NCBI GenBank assembly: GCA_900541855.1
Contig: UQLD01000013.1
Span: forward strand, 1-64,000
Direction: 5' to 3'
Length of the DNA stretch: 64,000 nt
From: an uncultured Collinsella sp.
Lineage (GTDB): Bacteria > Actinomycetota > Coriobacteriia > Coriobacteriales > Coriobacteriaceae
Position numbers and translations under genes: made by a program
Notes under the pieces: generated by a model
Seen by the model: the letters and a program-made list of their open reading frames with translations, nothing else
Told to the model about the DNA's origin: nothing
The model's database searches: none
Shown here: piece by piece, positions 16,821-24,975 of the stretch
How positions within the stretch are numbered: the first letter of the stretch is position 1
How the letters are laid out: each line of letters begins with the position of its first letter

Positions 16821-17717
16821 CTAGATATGCTGACGAATCGCGTCGATATAGGCCCGACCGTAGCGCGTAAGCGTCGTGTTCTTGCGCGTGATGATGCCAA
16901 TCTCCATGTACTCGTCCACGTCGAGCGGAATCGAGATAATGCCGGGGCCGTTGAGCTCGTGGCTGATCACGCCCGAGCATACCGTGTAGCCGTTGAGGCC
17001 CATGGCCAAATTGAACAACGTCGCACGGTCGCGCACGCGGATATTTTTGCGACGCTCGAACGTCGAGGTCAGCTCCTCGGAATAGTAAAACGAGTTGTAG
17101 CTGCCCTGCTCGTAGGACAGGAACGGGTAGTCTTCCAGATCCTCGAGCGTCACGCTGGAGCGGTCCGCCAGCGGATGGTCGGCGCAGACGAAGACATGCG
17201 GCGTGGCGCAGAAGAGTCCTTCGAACACGAGCTCGTTGGCCACCAGCATGCGCTCGATGACCTCGCGGTTGTGCTCGGACAGATATAGGATGCCCAGCTC
17301 GCTTTTCATGTGCGCGACATCCTCGATAATCTCGTGGGTCTGTTCCTCGCGCAGGGTAAAGTCGTAGCGCGCGGCATCGAACTCGCGGATCACGTCGACA
17401 AACGCGTTGACGGCAAAGGAATAATGCTGGCAGCTCACACTAAAGTGCGGCACCTGCTCGGATGCGCCCTTGTACTTGCCCTCGAGCAGGTCGGCCTGGT
17501 CGAGTACCTGGCGCGCATAGCCCAAGAAGGTCTCGCCTTCCTCGGACACAATGACGCCCTTGTTGGTGCGCTCAAAGATGTGCACACCCATCTCGTTTTC
17601 GAGATCGCGAATCGACGCGGTAATCGAAGGCTGCGACACAAAGAGCCGGCGCGAGGCCTCGGTAATGCTGCCGCATTCGGCAACTTTGACGACATATCTG
17701 AGCTGCTGGAGCTTCAT
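16821..17717 (-). CDS. LysR family regulator, probably of methionine genes
   Basis: A 298-aa LysR protein: the helix-turn-helix spans LRYVVKVAECGSITEASRRL with FVSQPSITASIRDLE, followed by an effector domain. The start MKLQQLRY has an AAGGAG box; the open frame extends upstream but overlaps the HAD gene. It follows the HAD stop by only 10 bp and precedes the MetE-like gene by 155 bp, so all three may be co-expressed. Control of methionine synthesis is inferred from context and the palindrome at 16753-16773. Confidence 0.85.
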   Translation of the reverse strand: MKLQQLRYVVKVAECGSITEASRRLFVSQPSITASIRDLENEMGVHIFERTNKGVIVSEEGETFLGYARQVLDQADLLEGKYKGASEQVPHFSVSCQHYSFAVNAFVDVIREFDAARYDFTLREEQTHEIIEDVAHMKSELGILYLSEHNREVIERMLVANELVFEGLFCATPHVFVCADHPLADRSSVTLEDLEDYPFLSYEQGSYNSFYYSEELTSTFERRKNIRVRDRATLFNLAMGLNGYTVCSGVISHELNGPGIISIPLDVDEYMEIGIITRKNTTLTRYGRAYIDAIRQHI

Positions 17718-17727
17718 GGCTGTCTCC

Positions 17728-18636
17728 TTAGCTGTTAGTGAGATTCGCGTCGGCAGTACCCGGCAGGCGCATAAACGGCGGCATCTCCCCCGTCGCGGCG
17801 CAGGCGGCAATCTGATGCAGGACTCCGGCGACCGCATCATCCACCGCGGCGCCGATATGCCAGCGCGCGGCAGCCGTGACGGCCTCGTTGGCATTGGCGA
17901 CTGCAACGGAGTTGGGAACGGCATCGATCATGGGCAGATCGTTATCGGAATCGCCAAATACGGCCACCTCGTCGGGCGTCAGGCTCAAGGCGCGCGCCAG
18001 CTCCAGCGCAGCGCAGCCCTTGTCCCAACCATCCGGAAGGATGTCGAACAGGCGCACTCGGTTGTTGGGAAACACAAGCGAGAGTTCCGGCACCTCAACG
18101 GCAACGCGCTCGCGTAGCTCCGCGAGCTCCTCACGCGAACGGGCACTCCAGATATTCGCCTTAAACACCGGCGCGCCATCGACGACGGGACGACACGGGG
18201 CCTCTTCGCCTTTGAGCCACGCATTGCCGCCCGACTCCATAGCGCGACGCACACGCTCGGGATTGCTCGTCACGCAATAGGCATCGTTGCCCCAAAAGTC
18301 ATCGCCCAGGCTGTAGACTTTTAGAAATGTATCGTCGGTCTCTTGCTCCAGATAGTCAGCCAAACGCATCAGAGCATCGTTGTCGATTGCGCGCGAAGCG
18401 ACTACTTCGCCGTCGACAAACATCACCTGGCCGTTACAGAACGCACCGGTCGAAAAACACTCGGAACGGTTTTTGAACATCCAGCCCATCGCGGACGGCT
18501 GACGACCCGAAACCGGCCCAAAGTGCAGACCCGCCGCCTGCATGGCATGAATACCCTCAATGGCGTAGTCGCTGGCGCCGTCATGCCCGGCTGGAATCAG
18601 CGTATCGTCCATATCGGTCAGCACAAGTTTAATCAT
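17728..18636 (-). CDS. HAD superfamily phosphatase (Cof type)
   Basis: A 302-aa cytoplasmic HAD hydrolase. Motif I is DMDDTL (residues 8-13), motif II is in GPVSGRQ, and motif IV is FGDSDNDLPM (about residue 235) following the lysine of GWDKGCA. The large C2 cap places it with Cof/YbiV-like sugar-phosphate or flavin-precursor phosphatases. The substrate is unknown. It is the first gene of a likely operon with the LysR gene. Confidence 0.85.
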   Translation of the reverse strand: MIKLVLTDMDDTLIPAGHDGASDYAIEGIHAMQAAGLHFGPVSGRQPSAMGWMFKNRSECFSTGAFCNGQVMFVDGEVVASRAIDNDALMRLADYLEQETDDTFLKVYSLGDDFWGNDAYCVTSNPERVRRAMESGGNAWLKGEEAPCRPVVDGAPVFKANIWSARSREELAELRERVAVEVPELSLVFPNNRVRLFDILPDGWDKGCAALELARALSLTPDEVAVFGDSDNDLPMIDAVPNSVAVANANEAVTAAARWHIGAAVDDAVAGVLHQIAACAATGEMPPFMRLPGTADANLTNS

Positions 18637-18673
18637 AAGGCCCCCATTCGTATCGGTCCTACCTATTGTAACG

Positions 18674-18708
18674 ACCTGCCAAAATAAACCTGTCCCTTTT
18701 TGGCAGGT
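18674..18708. repeat. Dispersed foldback repeat, CCTGCCAAAA family
   Basis: Arms ACCTGCCAAAA/TTTTGGCAGGT with a centre containing CTGTCCC. A near copy lies at 36656-36692. It sits between the HAD gene start and the TPP riboswitch, which are divergent. Confidence 0.75.
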
Positions 18709-18734
18709 GCGCTAGTATAGGGAACAACAGATTC

Positions 18735-18830
18735 GATGCGGGAGTGCCGGCGGTGCAAACCACAAGGCTGAGAGGGCATGGGGCCCAATCCTTTGAACCT
18801 GTCAGTTAATGCTGGCGTAGGGAGCATGCC
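18735..18830 (+). promoter_or_regulatory. TPP riboswitch (THI element)
   Basis: The aptamer has the conserved blocks GGAGTGCC near the start, GGCTGAGAGG in the middle and TTTGAACCTGTCAGTTAATG followed by GCTGGCGTAGGGA at the end. It binds thiamine pyrophosphate and turns off the downstream thiamine salvage genes. The terminator at 18840-18869 is the evident expression platform. Confidence 0.95.
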
Positions 18831-18839
18831 GCCTTTACA

Positions 18840-18869
18840 GGGGCGCTGTCTATGCACAGCGCCCCTTTT
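18840..18869 (+). terminator. Intrinsic terminator of the TPP riboswitch
   Basis: Perfect stem GGGGCGCTGT/ACAGCGCCCC with loop CTATGC and a TTTT tail, directly after the aptamer and before the thiM ribosome binding site. Confidence 0.88.
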
Positions 18870-18891
18870 CTATGCCAAGGAGGCATGTGCA

Positions 18892-19731
18892 GTGATTGAT
18901 TCGGAACAGCTTAAGCAACATATGGTCAAGGCCGTAGAGGAAATTCGCGCCACCAATCCGATGGCCGGCTCCATCACCAACACGGTGACGATCGACTTTG
19001 TCGCCAACGCACAGCTCGCCGTGGGCGGATCGGCCGCCATGGTCTATCTGCCCGACGAGGGCGAAGCGCTCGTTGCCGGCGGCGGCGCCATCTATCTCAA
19101 CATGGGCACGCTCTTCCCCATCTACGAGCAGACAATTCCCCGCGCGGCCAAGGCGGCACACGACGCCGGCAAGCCCTGGGTGCTCGATCCGGTGGGCCTG
19201 GGCATCGGTAGCCTGCGCACCCAGTTGGTAAACGAACTCAAGCAGTACAAGCCCGCCATCGTGCGCGGCAACGCCTCCGAGATCATCGCGCTCGCCGGCC
19301 TGTGGGGTCTTGAGGGCGAGGCGGCCGATCTGAGCCGCGTGCGCGGTGTCGATACCACCGACACGGTAGACGCTGCCCTCGATGCCGCCGTGGCGCTCGC
19401 CCGCTACACCGGCGGCGCCGTTGTGGTCTCGGGCGAAGTCGACCTGATTACCGATGGCACAACCGTGGCCAAGTCCCACGGCGGCAGCCCGCTCATGTCC
19501 AAGATCACCGGTTGCGGCTGCTCGCAGGGCGGCGTGCTGGCCGTGTATGCCTGCGCCGCCGACCCGTTTACGGCAGCCATCTGCGGCACCGCGGTCTACA
19601 ACGTTGCCGGCACGCGTGCCGCCGCTGTCGCCGACGCCCCGGCAAGCTTTAAGGTCGCCTTTATCGACGAGCTCTACCGCGCGAGCGCCCAGGACATCGC
19701 CAACAACCAGCTCGAGCTCGAGGAGGCGTAA
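18892..19731 (+). CDS. thiM: Hydroxyethylthiazole kinase
   Basis: A 279-aa kinase that phosphorylates 4-methyl-5-(2-hydroxyethyl)thiazole in thiamine salvage. Typical features are SITNTVTIDFVANAQLAVGG near residue 25, GKPWVLDPVGLG (about 95), RGNASEI (about 125) and the glycine-rich ITGCGCSQGG (about 205), whose Cys matches the family catalytic site. The GTG start (VIDSEQLK) is the first in-frame start after the terminator and has an AAGGAGG box. It is first in the riboswitch-controlled operon. Confidence 0.94.
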   Translation: MIDSEQLKQHMVKAVEEIRATNPMAGSITNTVTIDFVANAQLAVGGSAAMVYLPDEGEALVAGGGAIYLNMGTLFPIYEQTIPRAAKAAHDAGKPWVLDPVGLGIGSLRTQLVNELKQYKPAIVRGNASEIIALAGLWGLEGEAADLSRVRGVDTTDTVDAALDAAVALARYTGGAVVVSGEVDLITDGTTVAKSHGGSPLMSKITGCGCSQGGVLAVYACAADPFTAAICGTAVYNVAGTRAAAVADAPASFKVAFIDELYRASAQDIANNQLELEEA

Positions 19732-19734
19732 GCC

Positions 19735-20076
19735 ATGTCCGAGCCCGCAACCAATGCCGGAATGAACACGCTCATCGCCGTGGCCATCGCCCCGTGCGGC
19801 ACCGGCGACGAGCTGTCCGCCGAGGTCGCCGAGGTCGTGCGCGTCATACGCGAGAGCGGCCTTCCCAACCGCACCACCTCGATGTTCACCGAGATCGAGG
19901 GCGACTGGGACGAGGTCATGCAGGTCGTGCGCGACGCAACCTTTGTGTTGGCGAGCAAGGGAATCCGCACCGAAGTCGTGCTCAAAGCCGATATTCGGCC
20001 CGGATTTACCGACACCATGACCGGCAAGCTCGAGCGCATGGAAGCACAGATCAAGAAGCAGGAGGAAGCACGATGA
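19735..20076 (+). CDS. MTH1187/YkoF-type thiamine-binding protein
   Basis: A 113-aa DUF77-family protein (MTH1187, YqgV) of ferredoxin-like fold, thought to bind thiamine or its precursors. Visible features are IAVAIAPCGTGDELSAEVAE and the TSMFTEIEGDWDEVM segment. It starts 3 bp after the thiM stop and overlaps the thiE start by ATGA, so translation is coupled. The riboswitch context strongly supports a thiamine role. Confidence 0.88.
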   Translation: MSEPATNAGMNTLIAVAIAPCGTGDELSAEVAEVVRVIRESGLPNRTTSMFTEIEGDWDEVMQVVRDATFVLASKGIRTEVVLKADIRPGFTDTMTGKLERMEAQIKKQEEAR

Positions 20077-20768
20077 GCATCCGCGACAACCTTGATATCT
20101 CGGCCTATCTGGTACTCGGCCCCGAAAACACCCTCGGGCGCCCCGTGGGCGATGTGGTGGCCCAGGCGCTCGACGCAGGCTTTACCTGTATCCAGGTGCG
20201 CTCCAAGGTGGCAAGCGCCCGCGAGATCATTGCACTGACCGGCGACGCCGCGCAGGCAATCGCACAGGCTGGCAAGACCGGTCAGGTCGCCCTGTTAATC
20301 GACGACCGTCTGGACTGTGTACTCGCCGCGCGCGAGCAGGGCATTGCCGTCGACGGCGTGCACGTAGGCCAGAGCGACATTCCCGTCGAGGTCTGCCGCA
20401 AGCTGCTGGGCCCCGATGCCATTGTGGGCCTTTCGGCCCGTTGCGAGGAGATGCTCGAGTACGTCAAGACCGCCGACATGAGCCTGGTCGACTACCTGGG
20501 CATCGGCCCGCTCCACGAGACCGAGACCAAGCGCGACTGCGGACGCGCGGCCGACGGCTCTATCATCACCAAGAGCTTTGAGGACCTGGCCGCACTCCAC
20601 GCGGCAAGCCCCGTGCCCATCGTGGTGGGCGGCGGCGTCAAGACGGCCGACCTGCCGCAGCTCAAGGCCACCGGCGTCGACGGCTTCTTTGTGGTGAGTG
20701 CCGTCTGCAGCGCCGATGACCCCTACGCCGCGGCCAAGGAGCTCGTCGACACCTGGCAGCAGGCGTAA
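20073..20768 (+). CDS. thiE: Thiamine phosphate synthase
   Basis: A 231-aa TIM-barrel enzyme joining HMP-PP and thiazole phosphate to give thiamine phosphate. Family motifs are CIQVRSK (residue ~36), LIDDRLD (~75), VDGVHVGQSD (~92), DYLGIGPLHETETK and VVGGGV (~187) near the end. It overlaps the preceding gene by four bases. With thiM alone upstream and no thiD or thiC, the operon looks like a salvage unit. Confidence 0.94.
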   Translation: MSIRDNLDISAYLVLGPENTLGRPVGDVVAQALDAGFTCIQVRSKVASAREIIALTGDAAQAIAQAGKTGQVALLIDDRLDCVLAAREQGIAVDGVHVGQSDIPVEVCRKLLGPDAIVGLSARCEEMLEYVKTADMSLVDYLGIGPLHETETKRDCGRAADGSIITKSFEDLAALHAASPVPIVVGGGVKTADLPQLKATGVDGFFVVSAVCSADDPYAAAKELVDTWQQA

Positions 20769-20812
20769 GTCTAGGCCGAGCAGCTGATCCGCAGCCTCAC
20801 ATCTTCAGCAAT

Positions 20813-20858
20813 GGAAAGCGCATCCCAGTTTGGACCTCCATTCCGGGATGCGCTTTCC
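20813..20858. terminator. Bidirectional terminator between thiE and the patatin gene
   Basis: A long perfect stem, GGAAAGCGCATCCC/GGGATGCGCTTTCC, with an 18-nt loop, located between convergent genes. Neither side has a good T-tract. Confidence 0.65.
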
Positions 20859-20880
20859 GCCGAGATGGCGGCAGCGGCCT

Positions 20881-21750
20881 CTACCCTGCCAGATATGTCT
20901 CCAGTGCCGGCAAGGTCGCCTCAGCATCGCGACGACCAATCTGATAGATGCGCTCGAGCTCATCGGGCTCGCGGCACAGCGACGGCACTTTCACCGATTC
21001 GCTCGGACGCACCACAAAGATATCGCCGGCGGCCTCACGACGTGCCAAATCATCGAGCGTGGCATTGTAGACCTCATGCCGATGCTCAAGCGCTGCGACA
21101 AACTCCGGATAGTGACGGAACACGCGACGCAGCATAGGCATCACGCTGTTGGGCCGCTTCACAAAGCCCGCCGGCTGCGTGAGCACCACGATATTGCGGT
21201 CATACCCCTGAGCAAACAGCCATGCACTGGGAATAGAATCAGCCACGCCGCCATCCAGGTACTTGCGGCCCTCAATGGCGACAGGACGCGTCGCCACGGG
21301 AATTGCCGACGACGCCCGGATCCACTCGATATCGCGCTCGTCGCCATACGGCAGGTCGTGGTAGACGGCCTTGCCCGTCTCGATATCGGTACACACGCAC
21401 GTAAATCGCATGGGGCAGGCGCGATACGCCTCCAAGTCGATGGGATCGCGCTCGATAGGCACCTCGTGATAAGCAAAGTCGGCATTGAACATATCGCCGG
21501 TTCGCAGCCAGCTGGTCACGCTCGCATAGCGCTTGTCGGCGCAATAGGCCTTGTTATAGCGAATGGCGCGGCCGATCTGGCGCGATTTAAAGTTGTAGCC
21601 AAATGCCGCGCCCGCCGAGACGCCCACCATATGGTCGCAGGTCAAACCGTGCTCCATCCAAACGTCGAGCACGCCCGCCGTATACATACCGCGGTAGCCG
21701 CCTCCCTCGAGCGCCAGCCCCACCGTGCGCGTCATATTTGACTGTGCCAT
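20881..21750 (-). CDS. Patatin-like phospholipase (YjjU type)
   Basis: A 289-aa putative lipid acyl hydrolase. The oxyanion loop is ALEGGGYRG (residue ~13), the nucleophile is in GVSAG (~43), and the catalytic Asp is in DGGVADSIP (~165). This Ser-Asp dyad is complete. There is no signal peptide. The start MAQSNMTRT is preferred because family similarity begins just after it; the longer frame adds an unrelated leader. Substrate unknown. Confidence 0.87.
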   Translation of the reverse strand: MAQSNMTRTVGLALEGGGYRGMYTAGVLDVWMEHGLTCDHMVGVSAGAAFGYNFKSRQIGRAIRYNKAYCADKRYASVTSWLRTGDMFNADFAYHEVPIERDPIDLEAYRACPMRFTCVCTDIETGKAVYHDLPYGDERDIEWIRASSAIPVATRPVAIEGRKYLDGGVADSIPSAWLFAQGYDRNIVVLTQPAGFVKRPNSVMPMLRRVFRHYPEFVAALEHRHEVYNATLDDLARREAAGDIFVVRPSESVKVPSLCREPDELERIYQIGRRDAEATLPALETYLAG

Positions 21751-21878
21751 GCGACCATCTCCGTTCCTGCGTTTTAAACCGGGACAAGTATACCCGTCAA
21801 CATATATCGTCCCAGTCGCATTTTTATCGAACATCGCATCGTCGCGCTACCGCCTGTCGAATAATAGCCGCCCACAGC

Positions 21879-22175
21879 ATGTGCACCCATATCCCCGCAC
21901 TCGAGGAAAGCGGCTTTATGGTGACGCTCGACAAGCACATTTGGCAGATTGTGCCCACCGACCGCGATCAAGGCCGCAGCACGCAAATCATTTCATCGAT
22001 GCTCGAAATGGCGCAGTCGCTCCATCTGCCCGTCGTGGTCGAAGGCGTCGAGACAAATGAGCAGGCGAACATGCTACGACAAATGGGCGCCCGCTACGCT
22101 CAGGGCTTCCTCTGCTACCGCCCCATGCCGGCGAAGGATTTTGAGGCATTGCTCGATGGTGGCAATAACAACTGA
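21879..22175 (+). pseudogene. EAL-domain remnant with internal deletion
   Basis: The frame contains HIPALEESGFMVTLDKHIW, typical of the early part of an EAL cyclic-di-GMP phosphodiesterase domain, followed within a few residues by the late part (VVVEGVET and YAQGFLCYRPMP). The central catalytic half is missing. There is no good ribosome binding site. It is best read as a decayed gene, though a 98-aa product cannot be excluded. It lies just upstream of an intact GGDEF gene, so the two may once have formed a pair. Confidence 0.65.
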
Positions 22176-22233
22176 TACGCTCGCGCGCAAAACGCCACCG
22201 TCGAAGGGGATATTTGTCTCCATTAGCTAACTT

Positions 22234-22264
22234 ATATCCCCAATTCAAACCGAATTGGGGATAT
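22234..22264. promoter_or_regulatory. Perfect 13-bp inverted repeat upstream of the GGDEF gene
   Basis: Arms ATATCCCCAATTC/GAATTGGGGATAT with a 5-nt centre, 38 bp before the start codon. There is no T-tract, so an operator or leader hairpin is more likely than a terminator. Confidence 0.5.
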
Positions 22265-22302
22265 GATACAAACCGTTGTTCCGCCCAAGGAGGTTATCCA
22301 TC

Positions 22303-23832
22303 ATGAACGAGTCATATCGCCTGGGCGAGCAATCGATTATTGCCTATCTTCAGCGACTTGCGAACGGCGTCTCGACCGCCGAACTCGATGTTGCCGCGCT
22401 GCCTGCTGAGCTACGCGCCGTTGGCGAGCAACTGCAAAAGACGCATGCCATCCTGCAACAAGAGCGCCAGCTGCTTGAGCGCAACGCCTATATCGATCCG
22501 CTCACCAACTTGGGCAACCGCAACGGATTCGACCGTCACGTCGAGCAACTCTGGCGCAAAGGCGACCCCTTCACCTGCGCCTATATTGACATCGACCATC
22601 TCAAGCATTGCAATGATAGGTTTGGCCACGCCGAAGGCAATCGCTATATTCTGAGCATCTGCCGCACGCTCTCCGAAACCATGGAGCACGATGAAATGCT
22701 GTTCCGTATCGGTGGAGACGAGTTTGTGCTTATCTCGCTCTCCGCAAACGAGATTGAACTCGAGCAGCGCTTGGAGCAGGTACGTACCAGGCTGATCGAG
22801 GCGAGCTCAGGTGGCAAGGCGCCCATGATCGGCAGCTTTAGCTTTGGCTGCTCGCGCGTCGATCCACTTGCTGGCGACACGCGTCGCCAGATGACGATGG
22901 ATGCCGATCGCAAGATGTATCGCTATAAGCTTATGCATCGTGTGCAGCAACCGAAAGACGATGACGCGCCGCAACGCCCAATCGTCGATCAGCTTCCCTG
23001 CAACGACCGGGTGTTCCAAGCGATCTCCATGAGCTCCGAGACGCGCTATCCGTTTATCCTCAATCTCGATACGGGAGAATCGCAATGGTCGGTTAACGCC
23101 GTGCGCGATTTTGACCTGCCCTCCCAGCACCCTTTTAACTCACTCGACATGTGGCTTGCCCGCGTTCACCCCGAGGACCGCGACAACGTACGCGCCGAGC
23201 TCGACATGGTGATAAACGGCACGTGGCACTTCCACTACATGCAGTATCGCGTAATGGACGCCACCGGAAAATACGTGCTTTGCGACTGCACGGGCTACCG
23301 CTTGGACGGCACCGATACCGAGCCCGGCATGTATGTGGGCATTATCATCAACCGAAGCTTGGCAGATACGACCGATTCCGTGACCGGCTTGGGCGATATT
23401 CATGCCCTGGTCAACGCCATTGGCGAAATGCGTCGCGTGGCGCGCAAGGCTGGTTTGATCGCCATCAAAATCGACGATATCGCTCAGGTCAATGCCCGCT
23501 TTGGCTTTGATGCGGGCGACCGCGTTTTGGCAGAATGTGCCGCCTGTCTGGTGGAATGTTCGCGCGGTAAGGGTCGTATGTTCCGCTCGACGGGGCCGAT
23601 GTTCGTGGCTCTTTTCGACGACTTTGATCCCGAAGAAACCGATGCGATTGCAGAGGAGATCGAGCGGTTCCTGGGTTCGCCCGTGCTCTTTGGCCCATTT
23701 GAATATCAGCCGCCCATTCGCGTGGCCACGCTCCATCTGGACGGCGTCGACCGTCAGCCCGTTTCGATTTTGAACGAGCTCAAAGCGTTGCTCGGGAAAG
23801 CCGTGCAGGTGCCAGGTACCAAACTTGATTAG
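22303..23832 (+). CDS. GGDEF diguanylate cyclase with PAS-like and second degenerate GGDEF domain
   Basis: A 509-aa protein. An N-terminal helical part (1-60) precedes a GGDEF domain with YIDPLTNLGNRNGF, IDIDHLKHCND and intact GGDEF at residues 137-141; it should make cyclic-di-GMP. No RxxD inhibitory site is seen just before it. Residues ~240-350 look PAS-like. A second GGDEF-type domain (~360-509, SVTGLGDIHALV, FGFDAGDRVLAE) has STGPMF in place of GGDEF and is probably non-catalytic. There is no membrane segment. Start chosen for an AAGGAGG box. Confidence 0.85.
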   Translation: MNESYRLGEQSIIAYLQRLANGVSTAELDVAALPAELRAVGEQLQKTHAILQQERQLLERNAYIDPLTNLGNRNGFDRHVEQLWRKGDPFTCAYIDIDHLKHCNDRFGHAEGNRYILSICRTLSETMEHDEMLFRIGGDEFVLISLSANEIELEQRLEQVRTRLIEASSGGKAPMIGSFSFGCSRVDPLAGDTRRQMTMDADRKMYRYKLMHRVQQPKDDDAPQRPIVDQLPCNDRVFQAISMSSETRYPFILNLDTGESQWSVNAVRDFDLPSQHPFNSLDMWLARVHPEDRDNVRAELDMVINGTWHFHYMQYRVMDATGKYVLCDCTGYRLDGTDTEPGMYVGIIINRSLADTTDSVTGLGDIHALVNAIGEMRRVARKAGLIAIKIDDIAQVNARFGFDAGDRVLAECAACLVECSRGKGRMFRSTGPMFVALFDDFDPEETDAIAEEIERFLGSPVLFGPFEYQPPIRVATLHLDGVDRQPVSILNELKALLGKAVQVPGTKLD

Positions 23833-23906
23833 CACCGCGCCCACACCGCCTCCCCCATCGTGCGATAATCCTCTGCAGAAGTCACCGACAGCAGAGGGAG
23901 TTTGTG

Positions 23907-24530
23907 ATGAAGGTTCTTTTGGTCAATGGCAGCCCCAAGGCAAACGGCAACACCGCCCGCGCACTCGCCGAAGTCGCCGAGCAACTCAATGCCGAAGGCA
24001 TTGATACCGAGGTGTTTCAGCTGGGCACCAAGCCCATTCGCGACTGCATTGGCTGTGGTCAGTGCGGCAAGCTCGATTGCCGCTGCACCTTTGACGATGA
24101 CGTGGTGAACGAGCTGATCGCTGCCGCCGAGCAGGCAGATGGCTTTGTCTTTGGCTCGCCCGTCTACTATGCGCACCCCAGCGGCCGCATCCTTTCGGCC
24201 CTCGATCGCGCCTTCTATGCAGGCGGGCATGCCTTTGAGCACAAACCCGGCGCCGCGGTCGCCGTCGCCCGTCGCGGCGGTACGTCGACCACCTTCGATG
24301 TGCTCAATAAGTACTTCACCATCAACCAGATGCCCGTGGTTGCCTCCACGTACTGGAACAACGTGTTTGGTCGCGTGCCCGGCGACGCCAATGGGGACGC
24401 CGAGGGCCTTGCCACCATGCGCAACATCGGCAAAAACATGGCCTGGCTCCTTCGCTGTATCGAGGCAGGACAGGCCGCCGGCATCAACGCACCCGAGGCA
24501 GATCGAGCAACGACCAACTTCATCAGGTAG
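23907..24530 (+). CDS. Flavodoxin-fold NAD(P)H-dependent FMN reductase
   Basis: A 207-aa flavin reductase family protein. The phosphate-binding loop is NGSPKANGNT (residues 8-17), and a cysteine-rich stretch DCIGCGQCG is typical of the iron-sulfur-flavoprotein-like subgroup. FGSPVYYAHPSG is the FMN contact region. The ATG start is preferred over GTG two bases upstream of it because of GAGGGAG spacing. Role: reduction of flavin or quinone-like substrates; exact partner unknown. Confidence 0.85.
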   Translation: MKVLLVNGSPKANGNTARALAEVAEQLNAEGIDTEVFQLGTKPIRDCIGCGQCGKLDCRCTFDDDVVNELIAAAEQADGFVFGSPVYYAHPSGRILSALDRAFYAGGHAFEHKPGAAVAVARRGGTSTTFDVLNKYFTINQMPVVASTYWNNVFGRVPGDANGDAEGLATMRNIGKNMAWLLRCIEAGQAAGINAPEADRATTNFIR

Positions 24531-24547
24531 AACGGCGGAACAAATAC

Positions 24548-24889
24548 ATGAACGTGCAGATTTTTGGCACCAAAAAGTCCTTCGATACCAAGAAGGCCCA
24601 GCGCTATTTTAAGGAGCGCCGCATTAAGGTGCAGTTTATTGACCTTAAGGAAAAGGAGATGAGCAAGGGCGAGCTCACGAGCGTGATGCAGGCGGTCGGC
24701 GGCATCGACAAGCTGCTCAACCCCAAAGCCAAGGACGAGGAGACGCTCGCGCTCATTCAGCACCTCACCCCCAGTCAGCGCTTCGATAAACTGCTCGAGA
24801 ACCAGCAGGTTCTGGCCGAGCCCATCGTGCGCAACGGCAAAAAGGCCACCGTCGGTTATTGCCCCGATGTATGGGGAGCCTGGGAGTAG
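24548..24889 (+). CDS. ArsC/Spx-family protein without the N-terminal cysteine
   Basis: A 113-aa thioredoxin-fold protein of the arsenate reductase (YffB/Spx) family. It starts MNVQIFGTKKSFDTKKA, where most members have a CxxC or single Cys; the only Cys here is near the C-terminus (GYCPDVW). Arsenate reduction is therefore unlikely. It starts 18 bp after the flavin reductase gene and is probably co-transcribed. Confidence 0.82.
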   Translation: MNVQIFGTKKSFDTKKAQRYFKERRIKVQFIDLKEKEMSKGELTSVMQAVGGIDKLLNPKAKDEETLALIQHLTPSQRFDKLLENQQVLAEPIVRNGKKATVGYCPDVWGAWE

Positions 24890-24975
24890 CTTGTGTTATT
24901 TGCCGGCGCGTGGGTATAAGAGCAGGCGTTTGGCATATGATTCAGCTGTAAGCCATGTCTAACAAAGGAGGGCAC

